Source: Fimbriimonadaceae bacterium
GTDB lineage: Bacteria > Armatimonadota > Fimbriimonadia > Fimbriimonadales > Fimbriimonadaceae
Assembly (NCBI GenBank): GCA_019638675.1
Contig: JAHBTE010000001.1
Location: 652,605-716,604, forward strand
Reading direction: 5' to 3'
DNA length: 64,000 nucleotides
In this document: positions 44,483-53,801 of the stretch, in pieces
Numbering within the stretch: position 1 is the stretch's first letter
How the letters are laid out: each line of letters begins with the position of its first letter
Program-made: the position numbers and the translations under genes
Notes under the pieces: generated by a model
What the model was told of the DNA's origin: nothing
The model's database searches: none
Seen by the model: only the letters and a program-made list of their open reading frames with translations

Positions 44483-45663
44483 ACCAAACCAGGAGACGTT
44501 CCAGAACGGGAAAACATCGCACCTAAAGATACACCTTTTCCTAATTGGAATCCAAAATAACCTTGCGGGCCGCGCGGAGTGATGTAGATCGCAGCAAATG
44601 TGTCCGCGTTAGTATTCGATCTCCACAAATCCAAACCAGCTCCTACTTGAACTCCAGACTGTAGATCGGCCAGCAAGCTGAACCGCACAGTCGGGGAATA
44701 AAATTTATCTGGCGCATTAAATTGCCGCCCGCGAAGGGTCGCATCAAAAAACGCGGCCATCGACCTTGAGAGCCGAGACTTCACAAGAAAACCGCCGTAG
44801 TGACCAGTGTCTAGTGTAAGGGTTTCGACATTTGTCAACTTTTCTCGCAATCGGTCACCCGATTCGGGGGACACTACTGTGTCATAACGGGCGGAGATTA
44901 AATAGCTCTGGCGCTTGTCATCAGGCGACAGGTAATTCAGCGGCTCAATATCTGCCAACTCTTCTCGAAGTTTTTCTTCTGTCCATCCATCGGCTCTTAA
45001 ACCTGCCCGCGCAGCGGTCGTTCGCGAGGAGTTCATCATCAAGTATGCAAGATCAGCTCCGCCGAGCATAAATCCAGCCGACTTTATTCTCGGCTCGACT
45101 CCAAAAGCTAAAGCGGAAACAATTGCACCCAGGCTAGTGCCCGTAATGCCGATCGAATTTGAATCCATTTCTGGACGAGATTGAATCCAATCAAGTGTGC
45201 GCCGAATGTCGGCAATAGATTGAATCATCGTTCGGCGCAAAGCATGCGGATCGGGGACGATAGCGAGCTCACCACTCCGCTTGCCTGCCGGAGTTCGGCT
45301 CAAATGGTAAGGCATGGGCATAATCACGGAAGCGATCCCCCTCAGAGCCAGTTCTTGAGCCATTTCACGCTCCAGTTCGCTATCGGTCGCGCCCCAAAAA
45401 TGCAGAAGCAACACGACCGGGGGTTTGCCAATCGGCGAAGCTGGCATAAACACCTGTAAACTCACGGTATTGTTCTCAGGGTATTCAGTGACAACGGGCG
45501 AAGGAAACGCCACGCGAAACTCCGAATAATCCTCAGTTCTGCCGACCTGATCCCAGGTTGGAAACGTGATTTTCTCGGGCGCGGTTAAAACGTCTGAAAT
45601 CTGAGCGTAAGCACCAAGCCAACACATTATCAAGCCGACCATGATCACCAGCCTTGCCGCCAT
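44464..45663 (-). CDS. Secreted alpha/beta hydrolase
   Basis: This protein has about 399 residues with a signal peptide (AARLVIMVGLIMCWLGAYA). The nucleophile elbow is GITGTSLGAIVS (GxSxG), the acid is probably Asp in SARYDTVV, and the His is in DTGHYGGF. It resembles acetyl-xylan esterase/dienelactone-type hydrolases. The start overlaps the 5' end of the divergent repeat protein by about 23 bp, leaving no intergenic region; ATG 45642 would reduce this to 2 bp. The start is therefore uncertain. Confidence 0.83.
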   Translation of the reverse strand: MAARLVIMVGLIMCWLGAYAQISDVLTAPEKITFPTWDQVGRTEDYSEFRVAFPSPVVTEYPENNTVSLQVFMPASPIGKPPVVLLLHFWGATDSELEREMAQELALRGIASVIMPMPYHLSRTPAGKRSGELAIVPDPHALRRTMIQSIADIRRTLDWIQSRPEMDSNSIGITGTSLGAIVSALAFGVEPRIKSAGFMLGGADLAYLMMNSSRTTAARAGLRADGWTEEKLREELADIEPLNYLSPDDKRQSYLISARYDTVVSPESGDRLREKLTNVETLTLDTGHYGGFLVKSRLSRSMAAFFDATLRGRQFNAPDKFYSPTVRFSLLADLQSGVQVGAGLDLWRSNTNADTFAAIYITPRGPQGYFGFQLGKGVSLGAMFSRSGTSPGLVWSTVF

Positions 45664-47635
45664 TCTTTGCACCACGTCGCTTGTTACCACCCAATTTGAG
45701 AGTTTAGACAATGCCGTGACTCTTTCGCTTGGGGTAGCGGGATTACAAACGCAAACTGCGAAATTTGATCCGGTTGCTTTGAGTTTTTATCGCAAAGGAT
45801 TGTTCAGTCAGCCGGTGCTAGATGAACTCTCCAAAGACGTTTGGAAAACTCCTGCTTTGATGAGCGTTGTCCAGCGAGATGCGATTTTGGTCACCGGTAA
45901 ACCACACGCCTTGATTGCAACTGCCTCACGACTCACCAATTTTGGATCGCGCCGGGATTTGCTTGGTGATCCCTCACAGCCGTATGTCACCCGAAACCCA
46001 AACGGACTCAGCTTAGATACCGTTATCGGTAAATACCGAAGCAAAGGACTCCTCACAAGTGAGCCCAAAATGGGCGGCTTGGTTCCAGATGAAATCAAAC
46101 GAGCCGCCGCAATTGTTCTTGATGCGGCCCTCGACAATTACACGCTTTTCAAGTCCACTTTTCCAAACCAAAGCAACTTAGAAGAACTTCGTGCGCTCAC
46201 GTTAGAAGAAGCTTACAACGGAGCCGACCCGGTGAAATTCGACCGCTGGCTGAAGCTCACTCAGGGCACAGATATGGCTTATTTAATCGCGGCAAGCCAA
46301 GATTTGACCGCGGTAGCAAACGCGGCAAAAAACATTGCCGCTACAAGCCAAGCACTTGGAGGATTCACCTGGTCGGTTTCGACTAAATGGGGGGATGTGA
46401 TTCTGTGTGATGGACTGGAAACTATCCACAATAACACGCCTTTGTTGCTGGCAATTGATTTAGGTGGAAATGACACCTACATTAACTGCCCAACCCAGAA
46501 AACCGCGAATCAATGGCTCTCCATAGTTATTGATCTAGGTGGAAACGATTCGTACCTGAGTGATGCAGGCTATAAAAGCAAGCCTGTTCGTGAAGGTGCT
46601 TCACGCAGTCAACAACGAACCCTTCCTGGGCCAGGATGTGGGATGTTTGGCATCAGCATAATTTTGGATAACCAAGGTAAAGACCTCTACCGCTCGGCCG
46701 CACAAGCATTCGGCTCAGCGACATTCGGCTCAAGCTACTTGCTGGATAGTTCTGGTGACGACACCTACGATTCGTACACCAACAGCCAAGGATTTGGCCT
46801 GTTCGGCATGGGAATTCTGGAAGATGAAAAAGGCAACGACACCTACAGCACGTTTCAGCAGAGTCAAGGATGCGGCCTGCCTGCCGGAATAGGCTGGCTC
46901 ATCGATCGCCGTGGAAACGACACTTATACGGCCGAGGATTCGATTCTTGACTTTCCGTCACCTCAAACCGCTGAACACAACGTGAGCATGAGCCAAGGCG
47001 CTGGATACGGAATTCGTTTGGATTACTTAAACGGCCACAGCCTTGCGGGAGGGTTTGGAATGTTGTTTGATCTGGAAGGTGTTGACACTTACTCTGCCGG
47101 AGTTTTTGCCCAAGGAGTCGGTTATTGGATAGGCTTAGGCGCACTTTGGGATCGAGCAGGGAAAGACACCTATTCCGGTGTTTGGTACGTACAAGGATCG
47201 GCGGCGCATTTTGCGACTGGCTATCTCCAGGATGATGACGGTGACGACACTTATACAGCTTTGATCAACATGAGCCAGGGAGCCGGGCACGATTTTTCAT
47301 TTGGCATGCTGGTTGATTCTTTAGGTGATGACAAATACAGCGGTGCGAGCCTTGCTCTCGGAGCAGGGAACGCCAACGGGATAGGGGCTTTTCTTGACCT
47401 TGCTGGCAATGATGAATACAAAGCAAGCGGAAATGCGGTTCTTGGGCAAGCCAACGAATCGCCCGAAGGCTCACTTCGGAAACTCTCCCTCTGCTTAGGC
47501 TTGTTCTTCGACCAGCAAGGCAATGATCAATACACTTCCAAAGCACCCCATGCTAAAAATGGAGGCCGAACCGCCCAAAACTCAGGAACACCGGGATCAA
47601 CTCAGGGCACGATTGGCGTTTTTTGGGATCAGTGA
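45641..47635 (+). CDS. Secreted protein with about 12 GxDxY repeats, unknown
   Basis: This protein has 664 residues with a short signal-like N-terminus (MITSLAAILCTTSLVTTQ). Residues about 25-260 are helical and unassigned. From about 270 to the end the chain is built of repeats with a core GxDxY (LGGNDTY, SSGDDTY, EKGNDTY, RAGKDTY, SLGDDKY, QQGNDQY and others), each followed by Gly-rich and hydrophobic segments. The spacing varies (about 18-50 residues). The Asp and Asn could bind calcium or shape a beta-solenoid. No known family is recognised. The start is divergent from and overlaps the hydrolase gene. Confidence 0.8.
   Translation: MITSLAAILCTTSLVTTQFESLDNAVTLSLGVAGLQTQTAKFDPVALSFYRKGLFSQPVLDELSKDVWKTPALMSVVQRDAILVTGKPHALIATASRLTNFGSRRDLLGDPSQPYVTRNPNGLSLDTVIGKYRSKGLLTSEPKMGGLVPDEIKRAAAIVLDAALDNYTLFKSTFPNQSNLEELRALTLEEAYNGADPVKFDRWLKLTQGTDMAYLIAASQDLTAVANAAKNIAATSQALGGFTWSVSTKWGDVILCDGLETIHNNTPLLLAIDLGGNDTYINCPTQKTANQWLSIVIDLGGNDSYLSDAGYKSKPVREGASRSQQRTLPGPGCGMFGISIILDNQGKDLYRSAAQAFGSATFGSSYLLDSSGDDTYDSYTNSQGFGLFGMGILEDEKGNDTYSTFQQSQGCGLPAGIGWLIDRRGNDTYTAEDSILDFPSPQTAEHNVSMSQGAGYGIRLDYLNGHSLAGGFGMLFDLEGVDTYSAGVFAQGVGYWIGLGALWDRAGKDTYSGVWYVQGSAAHFATGYLQDDDGDDTYTALINMSQGAGHDFSFGMLVDSLGDDKYSGASLALGAGNANGIGAFLDLAGNDEYKASGNAVLGQANESPEGSLRKLSLCLGLFFDQQGNDQYTSKAPHAKNGGRTAQNSGTPGSTQGTIGVFWDQ
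46450..47550 (+). repeat. Twelve in-frame GxDxY coding repeats
   Basis: The repeat core is D-x-x-G-[NDKV]-D-x-Y. Twelve copies are visible, the first near 46459 and the last near 47520. DNA identity between copies is low, so they are old and selected at protein level. Confidence 0.85.
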
Positions 47636-47663
47636 GTGCTCCGGCGTGTAAGATTGGCAAAAT

Positions 47664-48353
47664 ATGATTCCTATCCGCGATAACCTGTTGCGGAAAGAGC
47701 CTGCCGTCCTTGTTTGGACTCTCGTCGGGCTCAATATCATCATTTATCTTTGGGATAGAAATTTTGGCTTGTTCAGCTCCAACATTGCTTTTGCTGACTT
47801 GGCAATGCGCCCAAGACAGGTTTTGCTTGCATTCCGAGCTAACGGCGACCCACTTGAGATCGCGAAAATCTTCACCAGCATGTTCCTACACGGGAACCTG
47901 ATGCACATCATCGGAAACGTGCTGTTCCTTGCCGCATTCGGCCCGGCGGTGGAAGCCGCGATTCGAGGCCCGCGTTTTGCCCTTTATTACATCTTCTGGG
48001 GGATTGTTGCGGCTGGCGCGCATATCTTTGTGAACCCGGGTAGCGAAGCTCCAACTGTAGGTGCATCTGGCGCGATTGGTGGAGTGCTTGGCGCATACTT
48101 TTTGCTCTTTCCTGGAACACAGGTACGGGTCGTAATTCCTCCGTTTTTCTTTTTGCCGTTCAACGTAACGAGCTGGGTTCTGTTGGGCTTATGGTTTGTC
48201 TGGCAGGTGGTTTTCCCTCAACCGGGAGTGGCGAACTGGGCACATGCGGGAGGGTTCTTGGCGGGGATGGTCACAATTCTCGTGATGGGCGGTCGCAAGG
48301 CGATCTTGCAAGACGGGGATTTTGAGGAGGACAAAGACTTTGAAGACGACTAA
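47664..48353 (+). CDS. Rhomboid family intramembrane serine protease
   Basis: This 229-residue protein has about six TM helices. The catalytic Ser is in TVGASGAIGGVLGAYF and the His in NWAHAGGFLAGM. The early HGNLMHIIGN and the L1 loop (RGPRFALYYI) match the family. Rhomboids cleave TM segments of membrane proteins; the target here is unknown. The stop overlaps the start of the DUF5693 gene. An acidic tail ends the protein (GDFEEDKDFEDD). Confidence 0.95.
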   Translation: MIPIRDNLLRKEPAVLVWTLVGLNIIIYLWDRNFGLFSSNIAFADLAMRPRQVLLAFRANGDPLEIAKIFTSMFLHGNLMHIIGNVLFLAAFGPAVEAAIRGPRFALYYIFWGIVAAGAHIFVNPGSEAPTVGASGAIGGVLGAYFLLFPGTQVRVVIPPFFFLPFNVTSWVLLGLWFVWQVVFPQPGVANWAHAGGFLAGMVTILVMGGRKAILQDGDFEEDKDFEDD

Positions 48354-50172
48354 GTTTCCACTATACGTTTGGATTTCTATCCTATTGACCGCCATTCTCA
48401 GCTTCGTCAATATCTGGCCGAGATTCCAGGTGGAACAAGGGAATAAAGCCGTAACAATTGTCGTTGAAGCGGACATCGTTGATGAACTTTCTGCAACTCA
48501 GCGGATGACTTTTGCAGAGGGCTTAAGTTTCCTCAAAGATTATGGGGTTGGAGCAGTTTCGTGTAATGAACGAACCGCTGGCGAACTCCTTTCAAACGGC
48601 TTGGTGAATCTTGCTACCTTGCCGGATGGGAGCTACGAACTCACAGGTTCGGAGATGGATATCGAATCGATCGCCGAAGCCTATGCGGCGCGGTTCGGCA
48701 CAGTCCGGAGAAGTGATAGTGGATTACTCATCAGCGATCCCCAACGGCTGCGATTGCTCACGATTGGCCTTAATCCACGAGATGTAGAGGTCATCAGGCA
48801 AAATCAACTGCCGATCGTGGCTAGATTAGGAAACCCGACGGGAGTGCTTCCCAATTACGTCCACTTTACAATCCAAAAAGCCGCTAAACAAGGTGCGAAA
48901 TATTTTCTTCCCCTCGGTGAACAGGTTTTAGGAAACCAAGCCCTCATTAAAGATACTTCCGAAGCATTGAAGGCAAACGGAATGGTGTATGTCACCGCCG
49001 AGTTCGTGAAAATCGCGGGTGATTCAACGATTACCGGATTGGAACCAGAGAACGCCGTTCGACTCCACGCGGCTCAATCAGCGGAGTTGATTCGCATGTC
49101 TCAATCCGCCATTGTTGAACGATACGTCAAAGCTGCGCGTGAACGGAACATCCGATTACTCCTGGTTCGACCGGCGGGAACTGCATCTGAAACTCCGCTC
49201 AACGAATTCAGCAACTTGATCCGTGCCATCCGCGAAGGGATTGCCAAAGACGGAATGGCAGTTAAACCCTCTCGACCCTTCACCGAACCACGATCAAATA
49301 CTTTTCTGAAACTAGCACTCGGAATCGCCATGATTCCTGCGCTCGGATATTGTCTGCTTTCACTTGCCGGAAGTTGGAACCCTCAACTCGCAAAACCTGC
49401 CGCTTGGTTGATCGCAGGCGGGATTGGGCTTGCTACTTACTCATCCAGTCTGCGTGAGTATTCAGCACTCGCAGGAAGCATTCTCTTCCCGGTACTGGCT
49501 TATTTTTGGTTCCTCTCAAAGCCAAATCGGAATGCGATTTTAAGTTACGTTGGCATCTCTGCGATTTCATTGGTAGGTGGGTTGCAGATCGCAGGACTCC
49601 TTACGGCCTTGCCTTATATGCTCCATTTGAATCTATTTACTGGTGTAAAACTTTCTGTCTTCCTTCCCATTTTTATCGCGGGATTTTTGATGATGAATCA
49701 CCTCGCGCCCGTTAAGAAAACTTTAAATCAACCAGTGGTGTGGGGGACGCTTTTCGCCGCGATAATCGGGCTCGGGATGCTCGCGTTTATGAATTCCCGA
49801 ACCGGAAACGATAACCCAGCAGGAGTAAGCGGGCTAGAACTTCAATTCAGAAATATTCTCGATCAGCTCCTTTTCGCTCGGCCCCGAACCAAAGAGTTCA
49901 TGATCGGGCACCCGATGCTTTTGTTCGGATTGCTCACTTGGGCACGCGCACCGAAAGGTTCAAAATGGCATACTGTTGCGGCCCTGTTTATCGCCCTTGG
50001 AGCAATCGGGCAAACAAGCGTCGTCAATACGTTCTGTCATATCCACACGCCAATTGATTTAAGCATTGGGCGAGTCATTACCGGACATATAGCCGGGTGT
50101 ATAATCGGAGCCCTGGGTTGGGTTGTACTGCACAGATTTGTGCCGAAAGCAACCGGGGAAGATATTAACTAA
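48340..50172 (+). CDS. DUF5693 family membrane protein
   Basis: This protein has about 610 residues. An N-terminal TM anchor (FPLYVWISILLTAILSFV) is followed by an exported domain of about 290 residues (VEADIVDELSATQRMT; LLISDPQRLRLLTIGLNP) and then about eight TM helices. DUF5693 genes often precede csaB in this group, as here, so a role in surface polymer pyruvylation or export is likely. I chose TTG 48340, which has GGAGG 9 nt upstream; TTG 48322 is also open. The next gene begins 1 bp after the stop. Confidence 0.87.
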   Translation: MKTTKFPLYVWISILLTAILSFVNIWPRFQVEQGNKAVTIVVEADIVDELSATQRMTFAEGLSFLKDYGVGAVSCNERTAGELLSNGLVNLATLPDGSYELTGSEMDIESIAEAYAARFGTVRRSDSGLLISDPQRLRLLTIGLNPRDVEVIRQNQLPIVARLGNPTGVLPNYVHFTIQKAAKQGAKYFLPLGEQVLGNQALIKDTSEALKANGMVYVTAEFVKIAGDSTITGLEPENAVRLHAAQSAELIRMSQSAIVERYVKAARERNIRLLLVRPAGTASETPLNEFSNLIRAIREGIAKDGMAVKPSRPFTEPRSNTFLKLALGIAMIPALGYCLLSLAGSWNPQLAKPAAWLIAGGIGLATYSSSLREYSALAGSILFPVLAYFWFLSKPNRNAILSYVGISAISLVGGLQIAGLLTALPYMLHLNLFTGVKLSVFLPIFIAGFLMMNHLAPVKKTLNQPVVWGTLFAAIIGLGMLAFMNSRTGNDNPAGVSGLELQFRNILDQLLFARPRTKEFMIGHPMLLFGLLTWARAPKGSKWHTVAALFIALGAIGQTSVVNTFCHIHTPIDLSIGRVITGHIAGCIIGALGWVVLHRFVPKATGEDIN

Positions 50173-50173
50173 G

Positions 50174-51250
50174 ATGGCAAAACTGTTGCTTGCCGGATAC
50201 TTTGGTGCCGGCAATTTGGGAGACGACGCAATTCTGAAGGGATTCGTCCACGGAATTGATGGTCTCGATTTTCAGTTTCGCGTATTGTGTGGTTCCCCTG
50301 AACTCTTAATGCGTAACTTAGGTCTGCAAGGGATCAGCAAAAAAGATTTTGGTGGAGTCAAAAACGCTATCCAGGAATGTGATGCCCTCGTTTTCCCAGG
50401 CGGGAGCATTTTTCAAGATGTCACCAGCGTCAAAAGTGTCGCTTACTATTCCAAGCTTGTTTCTGAAGCCAAAAAAGCAAAGAAGCGCGTGATCATGCTC
50501 GGTCAAGGGGTTGGCCCCCTCACCAGCTGGACCGGCAAGCGGATGGGTGCCGGAGCGTTCAATGCCGCAGATGTTCTTACCGTGCGCGATCCGATGAGTG
50601 TGAGTGCACTCAAAGCCTTGGGTGTTTCCCAAGTTCCACGGGTTACCGCAGATTCAGCATTTTTACTCCCACCACCAGTTGAACGAGAAGAGTCATCCGC
50701 CCAATTTGGAGTAGCAGGAATGAAAACCATCGGGCTCTCTGCAAGACCGTGGGGCAAAGATAAGAATAAGACTGTCGTTTCAGTATTTGGCGACTTGATC
50801 AAACTCCTCAACCAAAACGGATTCGTCCCTGTGATGATGCCGATGGATTCTGCTGAAGACACAGCCCTTGGTGAAGCAATTGCAAAACTTCATGGAGGCA
50901 AAGTTCCCGAGTTAAAAGGGTTAACCACTCCTATGCAGTTTCAACAACGCGTTGGGCGAATGGAAGCGGTCATCGCCATGCGGCTCCACGCGGGAATCCT
51001 CGCGACAACCATGGGTATTCCGCCGTTAATGGTCAGTTACGACCCTAAAGTTACTGCTTTTGCGAACGTCATGGGGCTCCCAACCCCTCCTACAATCCAG
51101 GGAGCTACCGGAGACCGAATCTTCGGGCAGTTCCAATCGTTCATCAAAGACCGTGACCAAATCGCCGCAACCATTGTGCGGAAACGCGATGAGCAGATCA
51201 AAGCCGCCCAAGGCAATATCCAAGCACTTAGGGACTGCATGGGTGTCTAA
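50174..51250 (+). CDS. csaB: Polysaccharide pyruvyl transferase CsaB
   Basis: CsaB adds pyruvyl ketals to cell-surface polysaccharide, which in other bacteria serves as anchor for SLH-domain proteins. The protein has about 358 residues and begins AKLLLAGYFGAGNLGDDAIL, the family's N-terminal signature, and has VIMLGQGVGPLTSWTGK and VIAMRLHAGILATTMGIPP later, as in the PS_pyruv_trans domain. The upstream in-frame extension overlaps DUF5693 and is not used. The 3' end overlaps the next gene by 8 bp, so coupling is likely. Confidence 0.95.
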   Translation: MAKLLLAGYFGAGNLGDDAILKGFVHGIDGLDFQFRVLCGSPELLMRNLGLQGISKKDFGGVKNAIQECDALVFPGGSIFQDVTSVKSVAYYSKLVSEAKKAKKRVIMLGQGVGPLTSWTGKRMGAGAFNAADVLTVRDPMSVSALKALGVSQVPRVTADSAFLLPPPVEREESSAQFGVAGMKTIGLSARPWGKDKNKTVVSVFGDLIKLLNQNGFVPVMMPMDSAEDTALGEAIAKLHGGKVPELKGLTTPMQFQQRVGRMEAVIAMRLHAGILATTMGIPPLMVSYDPKVTAFANVMGLPTPPTIQGATGDRIFGQFQSFIKDRDQIAATIVRKRDEQIKAAQGNIQALRDCMGV

Positions 51251-53762
51251 GAGCTTCTGTCTCGCATTTACCGTTCTCCTCGCTGGATCAGCTTCGGCTC
51301 AATCCAGTGTGATCAAATGGGCGAAGGAAAACGTCACCAGTCGAATCAAAGCCTTTGGTGAAAGGAGAATTACATTTCACTTCCGTGATGTTGAGGGTGA
51401 CCGTGAAGCCTATAACGTCACTACCGACGGCGGTTTAGGGGATCAGCGTGTTACTGACTTAGGATATTTGCGGCTGGAAGGCCGGGAAGTCTTAGGCTGG
51501 CTAAACTTTGATGCGAACATCCAAGACGCCCGCTTTATTGATCCGCAGGCCCAGCGATACCGTCTGTGGGCTAATAAAAACGGATTCTCCGCTGAATACG
51601 GAGACATACGTGCGACTCTTCCATCGGAAAACCGTTTTGTTCAAGTTTCGAGCAACGTCACCGGATTGAACCTAGGATATAGAAAAGGGCCATTGCGTGT
51701 CGGTTTGATTCGAACTGAAGCCAGAGGAGAAGCCAGAACGATCTCAATTCCCGGGACGAACTCTGCTGGCCCTTACTATCTGCAAAGCAACCAAATCATT
51801 CGTGGATCAGAGCGAATTGAAGTGGATGGAGTTCTCCAAGTATTTGGTCGCGATTACACGATTGACTACGATATCGGTTCTGTCACCTTCCTCAACCGCC
51901 TCACCCTAGAAAGCAAAATTATTCCACCCACAAGCACAATCGTTGCAACGTACGAGTCCTTCAACTTTTCTGGCTCTGCGGGGCGAATTGAAGGGGCATC
52001 TGTTTCTTACGATTTCGGAAACTTCGGAAGAGTGGGAGTTACTGGAGCGCGGCAGGTCACCGGAGCGGGGGGTCAACTCTCAACCCGACTTGAAAAATTC
52101 CAAGGATTTGGCCCAGCCAGCACTCCTTATTTCCTGCAATTTCAACCCTTGCTCACGGAACCGTTTGTTGTGCGAGTAGATGGCGTACTCCAAGTCGAAG
52201 GCATTGACTACCGACTTGATCCCGAGAATCCAAGCATTTTCTATTTCAACCGGTTTATGCCTGCGTCTTCTAACATCGACGTTCTATACACACCAAAACC
52301 AACCAGCACAATACAAGGCGATCGCGAAGTTGTAGGTGTGGATTACACTTTGCCCTTTGGCAATCGTGGCGAAATTCGTCTCCAACAGGCAACAGGACGA
52401 TCGACGAACACACCAACACCGTCCTCAGGAACCGCAACCGGTGCCTCTGTCCGGTATGGCATCGGAGCATGGGATTTTCTAGCCAACTATCGCGATGTAC
52501 CAGCGGACTACGTGAGTATTCAGGCTACTTCGTTCAGCCGCAATGAGCGCGCAAATGACTGGCGTGTGAACTACCGGATAGATAAATCCTCAACTGTAGC
52601 CTTTGGAAACACGAACACCAGCATTCTCAACTTTAGCGGCACAAACCCTGCTACCCGAACGAGATTTACTCGCTCGTATGCGAACTACGACATCGTGAAA
52701 GACCCTCGCATTGGCTTGCCGCTACAATTCGTCGTTTCACGAACTAACACAGATAACAATGGGACGACGAATAACCAGATTGATTCCTATTCACTTTCCA
52801 CAAATAAAGTTTTTGGCCCGTTCATCACTTCGCTGTCAGCTGAACAACAAACAGTGACGGGCTCACAAAAAGCCGAAGTCCAAAGCTTGCGATTGCAAAC
52901 CAGTTACGACCCAAGCAAGGTCTGGAATTTCGGGCTTGGTACGGGCATCAATCACATTCGGAGCAATGGCGAAACTGGTCAGGGAACAGATGTTCAGCTA
53001 TCCGCCAGGTACACACCTAACGATGACCTGTTTGTGCGCCTCAACCATACGGAAAGCAATTCAGGCGGAATCACAAGCATTCCTGGCTTGAACACTGGCT
53101 ATGGAGCTGGATATAACGGCAACGGATTTTCTTCCGGTTCGGGAAGTTCGTTTATTACGGGAGCTACCAATGGAAGCATCACTTCGCTCCTCTTCCGATG
53201 GCAACCTAGTGAAAGACTCGCCTTGCGAGCAAACGGCTCGTTGTATCGTTCTTCAGGAAGCGTGAGCTCAAACGCTCGTACCAGAGCGGTTGGTTTTGGT
53301 ATGGATTACGATCTTGGCGGCGGTCACTTTATGGGAGGAGATATTGATCTCAGCACGACTGAATTTTCGACTTCCAACAACAAAAGCACTGCGACAACGA
53401 TGACTGGATTCATCAACGGCCAGTTCGGAAAACTAGGCTACCGAGGTTCGGGCAGTATCCTTCTTTCAGGCGGCAGTAGTCAGTTTGCGCAGGACAACAT
53501 CGCGTTTGATCTATCCTTCGACTACCGTCTTGCCCAAAGACACAATCTTGTCTTGTCTTCTTCTTATGGTCGGGTCACGGGATATCTTCCCCAAAACCAG
53601 TTTGATGTCAGCCTGATATACCAATATCAGATTTGGCAGAACCTTGCGCTGAACGTTCGCTACCGATTCAGCGACATCGTGAACCGCGATCCATTTGTCC
53701 AAAGCGGGGCCTACCGCTCTAACACCCTTGATTTTGAATTCTCGTTTAACTTCGGGCGGTAA
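51243..53762 (+). CDS. Exported beta-barrel-type outer membrane protein candidate
   Basis: This protein has about 839 residues. From GTG 51243 it begins with a signal peptide (FCLAFTVLLAGSASA before Gln). Two copies of a motif reading VDGVLQV-x-G-x-DY-x-x-D (near 51831-51880 and 52170-52220) precede a long region of alternating beta strands typical of outer membrane barrels, ending RSNTLDFEFSFNFGR. The reading frame is open back to 51060 inside csaB, but that part is a shadow. It may export or anchor the polymer modified by CsaB. No TonB-box or plug is recognised. Confidence 0.8.
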   Translation: MSKSFCLAFTVLLAGSASAQSSVIKWAKENVTSRIKAFGERRITFHFRDVEGDREAYNVTTDGGLGDQRVTDLGYLRLEGREVLGWLNFDANIQDARFIDPQAQRYRLWANKNGFSAEYGDIRATLPSENRFVQVSSNVTGLNLGYRKGPLRVGLIRTEARGEARTISIPGTNSAGPYYLQSNQIIRGSERIEVDGVLQVFGRDYTIDYDIGSVTFLNRLTLESKIIPPTSTIVATYESFNFSGSAGRIEGASVSYDFGNFGRVGVTGARQVTGAGGQLSTRLEKFQGFGPASTPYFLQFQPLLTEPFVVRVDGVLQVEGIDYRLDPENPSIFYFNRFMPASSNIDVLYTPKPTSTIQGDREVVGVDYTLPFGNRGEIRLQQATGRSTNTPTPSSGTATGASVRYGIGAWDFLANYRDVPADYVSIQATSFSRNERANDWRVNYRIDKSSTVAFGNTNTSILNFSGTNPATRTRFTRSYANYDIVKDPRIGLPLQFVVSRTNTDNNGTTNNQIDSYSLSTNKVFGPFITSLSAEQQTVTGSQKAEVQSLRLQTSYDPSKVWNFGLGTGINHIRSNGETGQGTDVQLSARYTPNDDLFVRLNHTESNSGGITSIPGLNTGYGAGYNGNGFSSGSGSSFITGATNGSITSLLFRWQPSERLALRANGSLYRSSGSVSSNARTRAVGFGMDYDLGGGHFMGGDIDLSTTEFSTSNNKSTATTMTGFINGQFGKLGYRGSGSILLSGGSSQFAQDNIAFDLSFDYRLAQRHNLVLSSSYGRVTGYLPQNQFDVSLIYQYQIWQNLALNVRYRFSDIVNRDPFVQSGAYRSNTLDFEFSFNFGR

Positions 53763-53801
53763 CGCACCAGTAAGAAAAACGTTAAATAACCAGAGAAAAA
53801 C

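Noticed and set aside
51060-51242. Upstream open frame of the barrel candidate inside csaB
   Set aside because: The signal peptide begins at GTG 51243; the upstream part has no initiation signal and overlaps conserved csaB codons.
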